This document shows positions 38,450 to 51,000 of a stretch of 64,000 nucleotides of DNA, in pieces. Location: positions 12,523,446 to 12,587,445 of the forward strand of contig NC_133234.1 in assembly GCF_040436345.1 (NCBI RefSeq), read 5' to 3'. Under the pieces are notes generated by a model. It was not told where the DNA came from. It did no database searches and saw only the letters and a program-made list of their open reading frames with translations. The position numbers and the translations under genes are program-made. The DNA is from Pagrus major. Its lineage: Eukaryota; Chordata; Actinopteri; Spariformes; Sparidae. Position 1 is the stretch's first letter, and every line of letters begins with the position of its first letter.

Positions 38450-38625
38450 TAAAGGAGACATATAATGCTCATTTTCAGGTTTATAACTTTATCTTGGGTT
38501 ACTACTAGAATAGTTAATAATGTATTCTCCCTCTGTCTGAAACGCTCTGTTTTAGCTCCTGTCTCTTTAAGGCTCCCCTCCTTGTATTTATAACACACAA
38601 AGGTTAAGAGTCAATTGTGTGGCTA
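38450..38625. mobile_element. MITE end (ttaaaggagacatataatgc family)
   Basis: The segment starts tttaaaggagacatataatg, then ctcattttcaggtttataac, and continues to ctgtctgaaacgctctgttt and gtctctttaaggctcccctc. This is a common fish MITE. A related opposite end (catgtaaaatgagcataata) lies at 61535-61566. It sits just downstream of nlrc3. Confidence 0.5.
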
Positions 38626-38752
38626 AAGATTACCTCGAAGTTTTGAAACCATTCCCGTTCTCATTAAATATTGTTTTCATCATGAAACCGCAGCAGAAGT
38701 AGAAATGAGACTTGAATAAAAGTGCTGAGTGAGTATCAGTATCCATTTTATT

Positions 38753-38758
38753 TTTATT
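38753..38758 (-). terminator. Candidate nlrc3 polyadenylation signal
   Basis: AATAAA on the minus strand, about 320 bp downstream of the nlrc3 stop codon. A second overlapping AATAAA-type hexamer is at 38747-38752. It is assigned by position only. Confidence 0.45.
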
Positions 38759-39074
38759 ACACCAAATTCATTTGTGCAAATAGAGCGACTGTACAGAATA
38801 ACAGGACATCTAAATTAGGATGTATCCTTACTTTAGATAAGTCTCTTTTTTATCCATTGGGTGGCAACTGATACTCCAATAATAATTATGTCATAATAAA
38901 TATACATTTATCTAAAAATACAGTTTAACAATTATAGAGTGATATTCAAGTACAAAAATACAGCTAAGAGTCTAATTATATTACATAGATTACACCATCT
39001 TCTGATACCCGTGCTTGCTGTTATGTCTGTGCTACATGTATTAACTTCCTCAGTCGAAGCTGCTCTTTTCTGGT

Positions 39075-42000
39075 TCAGATGTCGACCACACAGCCCGGTG
39101 CGTTGGCTCGTATCGCATCAGATATGACCTTTGCTCCAGATTCTCCAACGCCATTTCCCTGCAAACTGCAGAAACAGATGTCATTTTGAATACGAGCAGA
39201 GAGCTTATTCATCAGACAGACAGTATTTCAAGCCATCTTTGAAATACTGCCTTCTGTGATAAAATGCACTCATCATCACACACAGTAAAGAGAGAGGGGT
39301 GTTGAAAAAGAAAAAACTCACTTGATGTATGTCAACTGGTGGTTTCCCTTCAGGGCAGTTGCAATGAATATGGCTCCGTCCATACCCAGAGAGTTCTCCT
39401 GCAGACTGATGATGCACATTGAGACAAATTATATTTTTCTTTGATTAAATGGCCTGTTATTTACAGTAAGTATAAAGCTTTTCTTTTCAAATGTAAAATG
39501 TTGGATTTTTCTGACATTTGTACAGAAACAAACAAGAAGTCCAGTACATGAATCCCTCAGAGCTGTTACAGGTCAATAGATATATAGATCTAATCTTAAT
39601 CAAGAGAAAATACGTATGAATTGGGAAACTTCAATCTGAAATAACAAAAAATGCAACCAAATAAAACATTTAATTCAATGTCAATTTCCTGTAGAAATTC
39701 AATGTTTTAATTCAGATTTAAATTCTGAAATATTCTGTTTGTTTAAATGTTTTTTCTATGGTGAAGAACTAGAGTAGAACAGTAATTAAGGAGTACTTCC
39801 TGTTCTTATGCTTTCTAATCTGGACAAAAACTGAAATTTTGGTTCACATGGATGATGATCAGCTCCAGTCAGAAACTTACTTCAACGACTTCAGGCTTCT
39901 GTTGCTTTTCAACGAATTAGCCAGAGCCTTGGCTCCCTCCATCCCGACAGTGTTCCCACGTAGACTGAAACAGCAGAAAAAGTATTGACATTAACAAGTG
40001 TGTTTTAACACCGGCAGCATCACGAAATACAAGGTTGTGTTAGATTACTAGCTTATAGACAAGGATAAAAGCCACTGGAGACAACTGAATACAAAGACGG
40101 AATTGTTATTGAATTATTGATTATCGTTCCTCTGCCTTATGCATCTTCTTTTTGTGTTGTTTCTAATGATGAATTTCTTCTGTGCCATGAACTGGGAAGC
40201 CGACTGCTTCATAATGAGATGCATTGAGCTCGTTGCATAAAGGAAAAAAAGGAGAGGTTATTAAAGAGTCTTGCCCCTCCTCTCGCTGAGGCTCTATTCT
40301 AACAGGCTTCACTTCACAATGCGTTTTCCTACAGAGGCTTTCTTTTGCTGTCGTTTTAAAAAAACATGATACAAAGTTTTTAAGCCTGTTCTTCTATGTT
40401 GTTTCGTTGACTGAAATACATTTTAATTACAGTGAACTGAACTTCAAAACTGAAATAAACCCTCTATGTGAAAATACCTTGTTGGGCTGAGGCTGACTCT
40501 ACGTTAAATAACCTGACAAGAATGTCTAGTTTGGTTAATCCAATAAATCAAATATCTGATAAGTCAATGAATGGTGTCAACTGTTTCAGAAAATGTTCCA
40601 AATTTCTTAAAATTTGCCCACAGTGGTCTCTGACAAAATTATATCTGTCTTGTCTGTAAGGCTGTGGAGCACAGACAAGTTAAATTGGGTGCTGGCGTTG
40701 TCAGGCTTAAATGGACCAACACATTTCAAGTCCAAAACCATTCAAAAGCTGTCAAACTTATACAGCGCACAAATGAGAGTGGAAATGTTTTTCAGATGGA
40801 TGAAGTAATCGAAGGAAATAAGCCTCAAGACGAGTAACGGTGTTTCTCATTAACCCAGCAGTCCTGCTTTTCACATTCGAGCCAAATGTTTCTCTCTTAT
40901 ACTCTGGACACAATCATCTGTAACTGGAAAAGCAGAAACTAGCAGTACCACTGAGGAGCAAGATGGTTAAAAAAGCTTGATTATTATACAGTATGCCGCT
41001 GAATGTCTAATAACAAAGCAAAGACAAACAGATAGAGAGTTAGAGATTTTACTCACTCTAAGGTTTGCAGGGTTTGGTTTGTCATAAGAGCCTTTGCCAT
41101 CGCAATAGCGCCACTTGTTCCCACTGACGCGCCCTGCAGACTAAAGACACAGCGCACAACACAGTCAAGATATAGGTCAATAATTGAATACCACAAATTG
41201 ACACATATATAAAATGAGTTTGGTCATCACAACTTTTATGTGAATGTATATTTATACAGTATCAAAATCAAAAACATATTTTCCCTCTCACCTGTAGTGC
41301 TATTTATCCTTCTAGTCTATAGCAGAACTCAAAAAATACATTTGAAAGACTAAACTGCAATGTCTCCGTGAGCAGTTTCTTGTAGGAGCTGTCTTCACAG
41401 AAGAAAGCATGCATCTACTCATGGATGAGATGCTAGCTAACGTTACAGCTCAGCCGACAAGGAGGTCATTAATGTTCACATCCCACACTGTAATTTGTAC
41501 GAGCCTCAAGTGCATAAGTAGATGGACGCTTCCTTCTGTGTGGCGATACAGTTGGTGGGTGTAGTTTGGTTGAAAGAAAATACTTCCTACATGAAACTCA
41601 CAACAAGGTCTGTGGACATTCCTGTTGAGTTTTTCAAATGTATTTTTTGTGCCTCAAAAGGCCGAGTGCCATTTAGTTCCATTACATTCAAGAGAAGACA
41701 TCTCTATGGCCGATACCTCCAAAACTAGGCAACTTAAATCAAAACAGTCTAGATGGATAAAATGCACCATAGGTAAGAGGACAAATATGTATTTTTGATT
41801 TTGAGTAAACTGGCCCTTTGAAGACTGAAATAAATAATGATCAACAATTGTAATACCAACCATAAAGTAAGTAGAGAGGCGTTGGTTTTCAGGGCTTCAG
41901 CAAGAAAAATGACGCCTTCATTCCCGATAGCATTCTCCTGCAGACTGCAGCAAAAGACGGAGATACAAACAGACTTACACACAGACACACTGACAATCAG

Positions 42001-45000
42001 AAATAACAATACAACCCTGCAGCTGAAATTTCCCATAACAGGTTAGTATCTGATAAGACCACGATCAGTCAATGAAACCCTGTAGCTGGTCATTTGTTCT
42101 CAGTAATGTCGGCCCAGACTTCCTTGACAGAATACAGCTTTGAAATTTGAGGAGATCAATGTAATAACAGAGAAAAGAGTGTGTGGACAAAGAGGTGAGT
42201 GAAGTGAGGCTGGCATCGGCAGCCGTCTGAACTATTGGCCTTACTCCAAGAGCTGCATTGTGGAATTGGAGAAGAGTGCATGGGCCAGAGCTTTAGTGGC
42301 AGAGGACTTGATGAAATTCCACTGGAGACTGTGGAAAGAGGAAGAGAGAAATATCAGGTCAATCTTGAGGCAAAAACTACATGTGTAGTTTTTTAATGTC
42401 ACAAGCATGAAAAATAAAAACAAGGAAAGCTGAGCGCTAAAGTATTGTGTTCTGTGATTTTGTGGCTGTGATTGACTTGCATTTATTTATGTTTTGGCCA
42501 CTGGAACACACTGTAAACAAAACATTGACATATTATGACCTCATAAATTTGATGTAGTGAACGTGTTAGCAAAGAGTAGCTTATTTAGATATCAACCAGG
42601 TTCAGCAAATAGCATTTATTTCCAACACTAACACTATCATTAGCTCGTATTCTTGGTTCTTTAACATCTAAATGCTCTATTACGTCCACCAGCTAATTGC
42701 TACCTCTGCCTAGTTGTTGTTTGGTCCAAGGTGTGAACAGAACGCGTGCATCGACTCATGAATGACAGACTAGCTAACAAAGCTATCTAAGCTAGTTAAC
42801 GTTACAGCTCGACCGAGGAGACGCAGAGATGCATCGCCAGCAAAACCATTGTTTCTTAAAATGTTACTCTAACCATTAAATCGATCATCAAAAAAGTTGG
42901 TGATCAATTTAATTGTTGAAAACTAATTGATTAATCGTTTAATTGTTGCAGCTCTATAAACAAGGTAAAGTCTCTAAAATGCCCAGTAGAGCTGAGGGGA
43001 ACTGCAGAGCTGAGTCCCCTTTCACATTACATTTATGATCGTGCAAAATCGTGCAAAAATTATAGTCAGACCAGCTTTAACAGATGGCAAGGGGACATTC
43101 TCATCAATCTTAACAGTTCCTCTGCATTGCAATAAATACTTTTTATATTCTGATATTGTGATCTGAGTTAAACATCTCATAATAACGTGCGATTGCTCGA
43201 CTTTTTTTGCGTTGAAAGGAGCTAGTGGAGTGGGGCCTATAATTTTTCCATTATCGTGGTACTCAGGAACATTTTCAAAGCAGCAGGTGATGCCTGATCT
43301 ACGAGCAGGTATGTGTGTGTATCATTTTGTGTGCTGACATTTCCTCACTTACTGCAACGACGTGAGGCCTTGATTGAACTTAATTGCCCCAGCTATCGCT
43401 TGAACTCCTTCATCATGTAGCAGGTTGGCTGTGAGACTGAGACACAGACAAACACATACAAAGACACACACATATACACAGCAAATATATTACAAAAGAT
43501 CCAACACAGTAAATAAGAGCCAGAGTGACCAAGACTTCATTATCTACATTATGTGTCATTCTACTACTGCTTTCGCAATATGTCTGCTTTCCGGCTGATA
43601 AAACATGTGGCTTTGAAGTTAGAAATTTACACTAACTTTATTGGGTGAAGGTGACTCACTTGAGCAGCTTTATGCTGGCGCTGCTTGGTTCAGTGTGAAA
43701 AAAATAAGGCAGTGTAGAGGTGAGCTTATGTTGCGGCGCTATTGTAGAATCTGGGGCTATTAGATGCATGGACGTTTTCCATCATACAATAGCCAAAGTT
43801 TGAAATACCAAAAATAACTATTTCTGAACAGCCGGATATTTCTGCACCTCTATGGGGCATTACAGTACACATTGCCATTAATGACATGACTCACTCGAGG
43901 TTTTGTAGAGAGTTGTTCTCATGCAGCGCGTGGGCCATGTTCTTTGCTCCCTCCACACCGATTGAGTTCTCCCTTAAGCTGAGCAGACAGCAAAAAACAT
44001 AAAAGGAAGAAAAGAGGAAAGAATGATGATTGATTGTTTAGTATTAATTTACAGTTCAATAGTTTGACTTTTTGGGAAATACAGCTATTGACCTTTTTTG
44101 GGATAGATGATGAAAAGTTAGGTTGATTCAGGTCAACCAACACGAGACAGTACTCTTTATAACTCATCACCACCACACCAATACATAGTATAACACCACT
44201 AAGTTTAATTTTATATACTTAGTTCCAGGATCAAGTCCCAAATGACACTAATCTTTGGTTGTTAGAGGAAAGCGACCTGGTAAAACTTACTTCAAGGAGA
44301 CAAGACCCCGGTTCAGCCTGAGTGCTTTGGTTAAGGCTATCATCCCCCTGTTGCTGATTGAGTTGCTCTGAAGTCTATCAAAAGAAAGGTTCAACACATG
44401 GCAAAAATTACTTGCAAGTCAAACTGTATCGTTGCTGCACAGTCTGTGAAGGTAATGACCCACAACATCAGCGGCAGAGTTTTATATTGAACATGATGGA
44501 CGATAAGAAGGCTACAGAAGGTACTGACTGAAGCGAGAGCAGAGTGTGGTTGACTGTCAAAGCCTCTGCCAGAGCGACGGTTCCTTTGTCCCCAAGCTGG
44601 TTGCTACAAAGACTGCAGACAAGAACAACAACACAATGGACGCATTAAGAAAAGGTAAAATAATTAATCTTGACAATCAGTACGTGACTCAATTAAAGGC
44701 TCTATGGTAAACAACGGTTTCTTAACATTCTGTTGATAATGTTTATTTATTGCATGTTGTGCTAAAATTCATATCTTACTAATTGCCCCATTTAATGTTT
44801 GAATAATTGTACCAGCTCAATAGTATGTAGAAAAGTGCAGTATGGTATAATCAAGATCAGTCTAGTGAATGAATATACTGTATTAATTTAAGATTACATC
44901 AGCTTTGTGAGAGTCCGGTTTGTCTTCAGTGCATCTGCAATCCTTTTGGCTCCTCCTGCTCCAATCGTATTCTTCTGTATACTGAATCATTACATGCATG

Positions 45001-48000
45001 AGAGAATAACTGGTTACTCTACATCATCAGCATGAACAAACACATATACTAAGCAAAGGACATTGAACAAACATAAATAAAAAGCAGAAAAAACTCACTT
45101 CAGAGACACCAGTTTGCGGTTGCACTGCAGTACCTCTGCAAGGGCCTGAGCACCTTCCTCCTCAATGGCGTTGTTCTGGAAGCTGATGAGTGGTTAGGGA
45201 AAATGAGCAATTACACCAACTAAGGGTCGCACTGGCATATTTCAGGATAATTGTGTGGTTAAACTAAAATCTATGGCAATATCACCCACTTAATTGATAT
45301 GAGGACTTGGTTCATTTTCAGAGCCTCTGCCAGGAACTTCGCACCTTTAGAGCCGATGTTGTTGTTCCGGAGACTAAATTATAAAATGGTGGTTAGGTTA
45401 CATACAGCAATGTACAGCAATGTCTACAACAAGAGAAAACCTGTGTAGCAATATACAGAATATGCTTGTGAAATTAGATGAGCACAAATTAAATAAAACT
45501 TCACAGACTAGAAAGTATTCATGTTATAGAAATCAGCGTGAAAATTTTCCCTGATTTATGTTTAAGAATTGTTTACCAAAACATTTCTAACATATCTGAT
45601 ATAGAATTGGCAATATTATTCACAGGTATTGTGAATATTGTGGATAATCATCGAATTATATATGTTTTAATGTGCTGCATTACAAAAAACTGCTGTTACT
45701 TCTCATTCCAGATAAAAACATTTGAAAATAATGACCTTCTTGACCGTCGTTTTACCTTGGTCTTTTGTTTTGTGGAACATTGCAGAATTTTTTTAGACAA
45801 AGCACCAACTTAAGTTTAGTGCTGTAGAAGCACACAACTTTCCTGTTATGAACTCAAAGAGTTACGGCCATTGCACGATCTGATATACACTTGACCCATT
45901 CAGCTAAGACTTTTGTAAATTTAAATGATAACCCTGGAGTAAAATGAATCATGATGTTTTGGTACAACACCAACACAGTGATATCACATTGATCTATGGC
46001 CTGTGCAATCAGTCAATGGCAACAAACAGATCTCACTTGAGAGAGGTTAGCGTCCGGTTCACCAAGAGGGCTCGACTCAGGGCTTTGGCACCTTTGTTGC
46101 TGATGGAATTCTCTGCCAAACTGAGGAGGTTAATAAAAGATAATACAATCATATGGTGCAAAGTAGTAATGGTAATTACATTCATCATCATCACTGCACC
46201 AATCCTACAAAGGATTGGACTCACAATCAAGAGTCTCTTACACCCTTGTAATAATCAAGACCGACACTAACTCGTAATTATGTAAGTTTCACCATTTATG
46301 TGAGCAATCAGGCATGTCACTTGATACTGTGGTTCAAAGATATTGGACTGCGAAATGTTCTTCATATGATGAATTGCCCGAGGAGTTGAAATTAAGTGTA
46401 TTCTGACCTTATCTTCTGGATATGGCAGTCTTTGGCACTCAGCAGGCTTCCCAGCAATTCCATGACATCGTCTTTGAAGTGATTATTCTCTAACCTGTGG
46501 AGTACATCAATTTAAAGTTTCACTCTTCAATCTGTCTTTTGAGTTTCAGTGTATTGGGAGAAAGTGCTTTGGGTAGCTGACCTGAGATGGCTGCAGTACA
46601 ACAGCTGTGGGAGCAAACATTTCACTGTCGTGTAGTTCAGAGAGCCTGTTAGGTTGGTCTGTTCACTGCATTCTGGAGACACATGCAGCAAGTAGCCCAG
46701 CACGACACAGTGAGCCCGTGTCAGCTTCCCTGCTAGGCTACCAAGCTGTAAATCTTCCTCTACACTCCGCAACAGCTCTGTGTGTTGAACCTCCTGTAAA
46801 CAATAAGCCAGGTTGACTGCACGCAGGGACACAACAGCACCCCCACTGACCAGGAGACCTTGTAAGAACCCTGCTGCCCATGCCTTCAGATTGCCATCTT
46901 CTTTGCCGAGGGCCAGGATTCCAGCAAGAGGTTTCAGTGCCACTGAGGACAGCAGGCCTGCCAGGAAGCGCACAAACACATCCAAGTGACCATCTTCAGC
47001 TTGTTGCGAGTGCTGGAAGGCACTTTTAAAGTGATTCTGGAAACCAATCTTGGGCCAAGACATTGTGCTCTCTGAGAATAAGTCGAAGATGGCCCGCTTG
47101 GATGAAACATGGTAGAAAGTAGCTGCAAGAAACTCCTGGAGAGTCAAATGAGTGAACCGGTATGTTGTGGAAATTGGTGACTCCTCCCGAACAAGAACTC
47201 CAGCACCAAGACTGCACTGAGTTAACAGGAGATCTATCCCATAGGCCTTTAGGTCCTGCTCACTGAAGGTGTACTTGTGTTTGAGGAGCCCATAAAACGC
47301 CAGTCGTCCAAGATTCCCCAGCAGTTTACGATTGGTCCCATGGAGCTGCTCCATTTTTACAGGCTCCCTGCCTCTTGGTTCACCTACTTCTGCCTTCATG
47401 GAACAAAAGTGAGCATACAGCTCAGTGCAAGTCCTTGGAAGGCTCTCTTGTGTTCCACTCTGCATGATGTACATCAGGGTATCAGCTACTATCCAGCAAA
47501 TGCACGGTATGTAGCACATCACCATTAGGATATTGTTGGACTCCAAGTGTGCCCATATTTTACTGGCAAAATCTCTCTCCGAGAAGTGGTGGTTTAGGAA
47601 GAGCTGGATGTCCTTCGGGCTGAATCCTGGGATCTCAGTCACTCTGTCAACCAATCCTCCAGGGATGAGTGAGGCCACTCCTGGCCTGGCAGTCACCCAC
47701 ACTGCTACATCAGGGAGCAGATTCCCCCGGATGATGTTAGTAACCAGGTCATCAATTGACACTTCTTTCTTCAGGTCATTGCATGGAGCTGCATCGGAGA
47801 AGTTTAAAGTGCAGCGGAATTCATCCAAACCGTCAAGTATGAGCAGTGTGCGACAGGAGCCGTTCAGGACCAGACTGGGGTCTGTTAAATGAGGAAAAGC
47901 CATCTTCACCAGCCTCTCTGCAGAGAGTTTCTCCAGCGAGTTCAGCTCAGAAAAAGTGAAAGGCAAGACGAAGCTCACATCTGCACAGATTGCCCCCTGG

Positions 48001-51000
48001 CTCCACTGTCTGATGAAGTGTCGGACCCAGGTTGTCTTGCCGATACCAGCCACCCCGACTGTGAGGGAGACCCTGGGAGGTAAACTGACCCGGGTCAGGG
48101 GCTCCAAGAGTTTGGGCAGCCCCAGCTGTCTGAGATGATTTCTTTTCCTTCCTCGAGTCACCCCCACTTGCATTAAGTCGTGTTCCTTTTGCTGGAGGTC
48201 GGAAAGTCCATCGACCATAAGTAAGGTTCTGGAGGAGATGTTCAGTTTCGGGCAGCTGACTGAATCTCTGTCTCTGTACTGCTCATATCGACGCAACACC
48301 ACTTCTTTGTGCTCCTTCACCATGGATTCTGCAGAAAAGAGCATGCTATTTTCAGTAATACGGAAATGATCAAGTTTGTTATTTTTTGATTAGAACTTCA
48401 AGGAGGAAATTGATTGCATTTATACGTGCGCTTTTATCTCAAGAGTGGTGCCAAGTGCCCTCCAGTGTGTTTTGTTTACATGCACACATTCAAACACTGT
48501 GTATGACACTGTGCAGCTCAAGAGGAGCAGTTTGGTGCTCAATGTCTTGGTCAATGACATAGTTGACATGCTGTTCAGAGGATTTAGGAATCAACTAGCA
48601 TCCTGGCTATTACTGCATGACCTGCTCTACCACCAAAGCTACCAGTTGCTTTAACTATAAGAACTGAAAGCAATTTCTTCTTTACCTTTTTAAAAATCAC
48701 CAACACAGAGAGCAAATCCAATTTGTAGCCCCTTACCATGGTTTATGATGAGATGGGCCACCTGAGAATCTGAGCTCTCTATGAAGCCCCGGAGGACATC
48801 GGACCCTTGAGTGTCCTTGCCAGTGACAATAGTTGTGAGCATGTTAACCTGGTCCTGCAGCCTGCCCGCTTCCTTGATCTTGATCTCCTCAGCTGAGCTC
48901 AGCACATCCACCTTTCTCAGGTGGTTTAACAACCCCTCCAGGAAGGAGGTTGTGATGAAGCGCCGTAGCTGGTCTTGATGCTTTTGGATCCAGCCAACCT
49001 CTGAAACAAGATAGAAAGAGAAAAGAAAAGAAGAAAGAAGAATGATGAATGAGATTATCAAGCGATAATTAACAAAGGCAATTTCTTGAGCTAGAACATC
49101 CATTTTTGATGAACAGAAGGAAAGCATGGTACTGTACAAGGTGGACTGTACAAACTCATCCCTTCATTTTTGTCTTTTTGTCAGACTTCATTGCACAGAG
49201 TACTGAAAAAAGCATTCGTCAGTCACTCAAAATTATAAACTCATGCCATTTTAATTAAGGACAGAGGCCAGTCATTCTCATTAAGTCCACCACAGGATAA
49301 CTGTTTCTGCAATAAAATTTCACGAGAGTTCATGCTGCGTCATTGCTTCACATAACCATGACATGACATTCAAAGAAAATTGTCTGATTTACATACTGCA
49401 TGTTGATAGATATTGTCTTTGTGTGATAGTTGTTATTTTGTTTTTCTTCTGTTGGGTAAATCAAATTGCACAATACCTCGTGTTCTGAGAAACAGTCTGT
49501 TCTCCTTTTTAATTTCCTCCCCTGATATTTACAATGAATTTCATTAGGTCATGTTAATCCCCTTCATTTGATGGCTTGTTCTGTAAAACATTTCAATTGA
49601 TCATCCATCTTATAAACACACATACAAATATCCTCACCCTATTCCAAACCCTCTCTCTTGCTTCTAACTGTGATAGCAGCCTGTCACTATGGATGGCAAT
49701 TTTGGTCTGTCTGTTACGTGATCGTTCCACCACTTTGGCCCTGACTGAAATATATCAACAACTATTGGATGCAATGTCATTTTGTGTTTGTGATCCCGTC
49801 AGGATGATAACTTTGGTGCCCACTGATTATGCACATTAGCATTTCTCCTGCTAGCCCCACCTACCGGTTCCCGCTTGATCCATAGATGCCAGATATTTAA
49901 ATACTTTTTTTTCAGTTGGAGGAAAGATTTCCAAAAATAAAACCTCCATGGATCCAAAATTCATAATAGAAAATAGTCATAAATGACCTTGTTTGCAGTT
50001 CGGGGTGTCCTTTCAACAGTTTTACAGATGTCTCTTTAATGGTGGTGTAGGGGAAATACTTTTAATACTACATGCTAAGCTGAGAAGGTTGAACATTGAA
50101 AACATTATAACACTATACATCAGTGTGTCAGCATTATTAGTGTGTGCTTGTTATAGTACTTAGCTCAGTACAGCCTCACAGACATGCTAGCATGGCTATA
50201 CACTCATAGTCTTGTTAACCTGTTAAAGTGATTTCCCGTTACCATGCGACAGCCTGAACATGATGCAGTACCAAAGCATTCATTTCTAATTCATCCTCAA
50301 AAAGGATGTAGGGAGGAGAAAATGATACTGCATTCACAATCCCACAACTCAGGAAACACTGGTGTTGTACTCACTCAAAGATACTAGCCACCTTAATATG
50401 CCTGATTTTTTTTTCATCAAGATCCATACATTATTTAATGAGAAATTAACAAATATATTTTGCAATGTTGAAGAAAGTGAGAAAAAATTCCTGGATCCGT
50501 CCCTTTATGCAGATCTGAAAAGTTAATGGAGTCTATTCTTGGCCTGGACCCATCATCCATCCAAGTTTCGTGGAAAACCATTCAGTAGTTTTTGTGTAAA
50601 CCTGATGACAAACCAACCAACCAACAAACAAACAAACGTGTGGAAACATAACCTCCTCGATAATGAAGTAAATACAGAACAAAATCATAACATACTGCAC
50701 AACAGGTAATTAATATATAAACCCACACAAGGACAGCTCAGGATTTTTGCTACGGTCTCTTCTCCAAACTCCAAAAGCCAATTGAATCACTGTTAGAAAC
50801 CTAAATTTAACACACAGGTACAGATCATCAATTCCAGCCTGCTTTAAGCTTTCTGCAGCAATTACTATGGTCAGCAATCATCATCAGTGCTTGTCAAACA
50901 TATGGTGACAACATTACCCAAAAAAAGAAAGTACCCACATCTCTCCTCAGCCTTAATTAACCTCACTTGAGGGTGTAATTACAGTCATTAACATATCAGA

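Larger units (their letters stand above)
39075..46494 (-). other. LRR exon ladder of nlrc3
   Basis: Fifteen small exons follow the NACHT exon. The first (87 nt) holds the transition to the repeats, thirteen are exactly 84 nt (28 codons), and the last is 91 nt with the stop. All junctions are phase 2, so each internal exon is a symmetric unit coding one LRR of the pattern LxxNxIxxxGAxxLAxALxxNxxLxxL. Skipping any of the thirteen would keep the frame. Confidence 0.9.

Noticed and set aside
46607-48138. Several plus-strand open frames opposite the NACHT exon
   Set aside because: They are antisense shadows of the well-supported nlrc3 exon.
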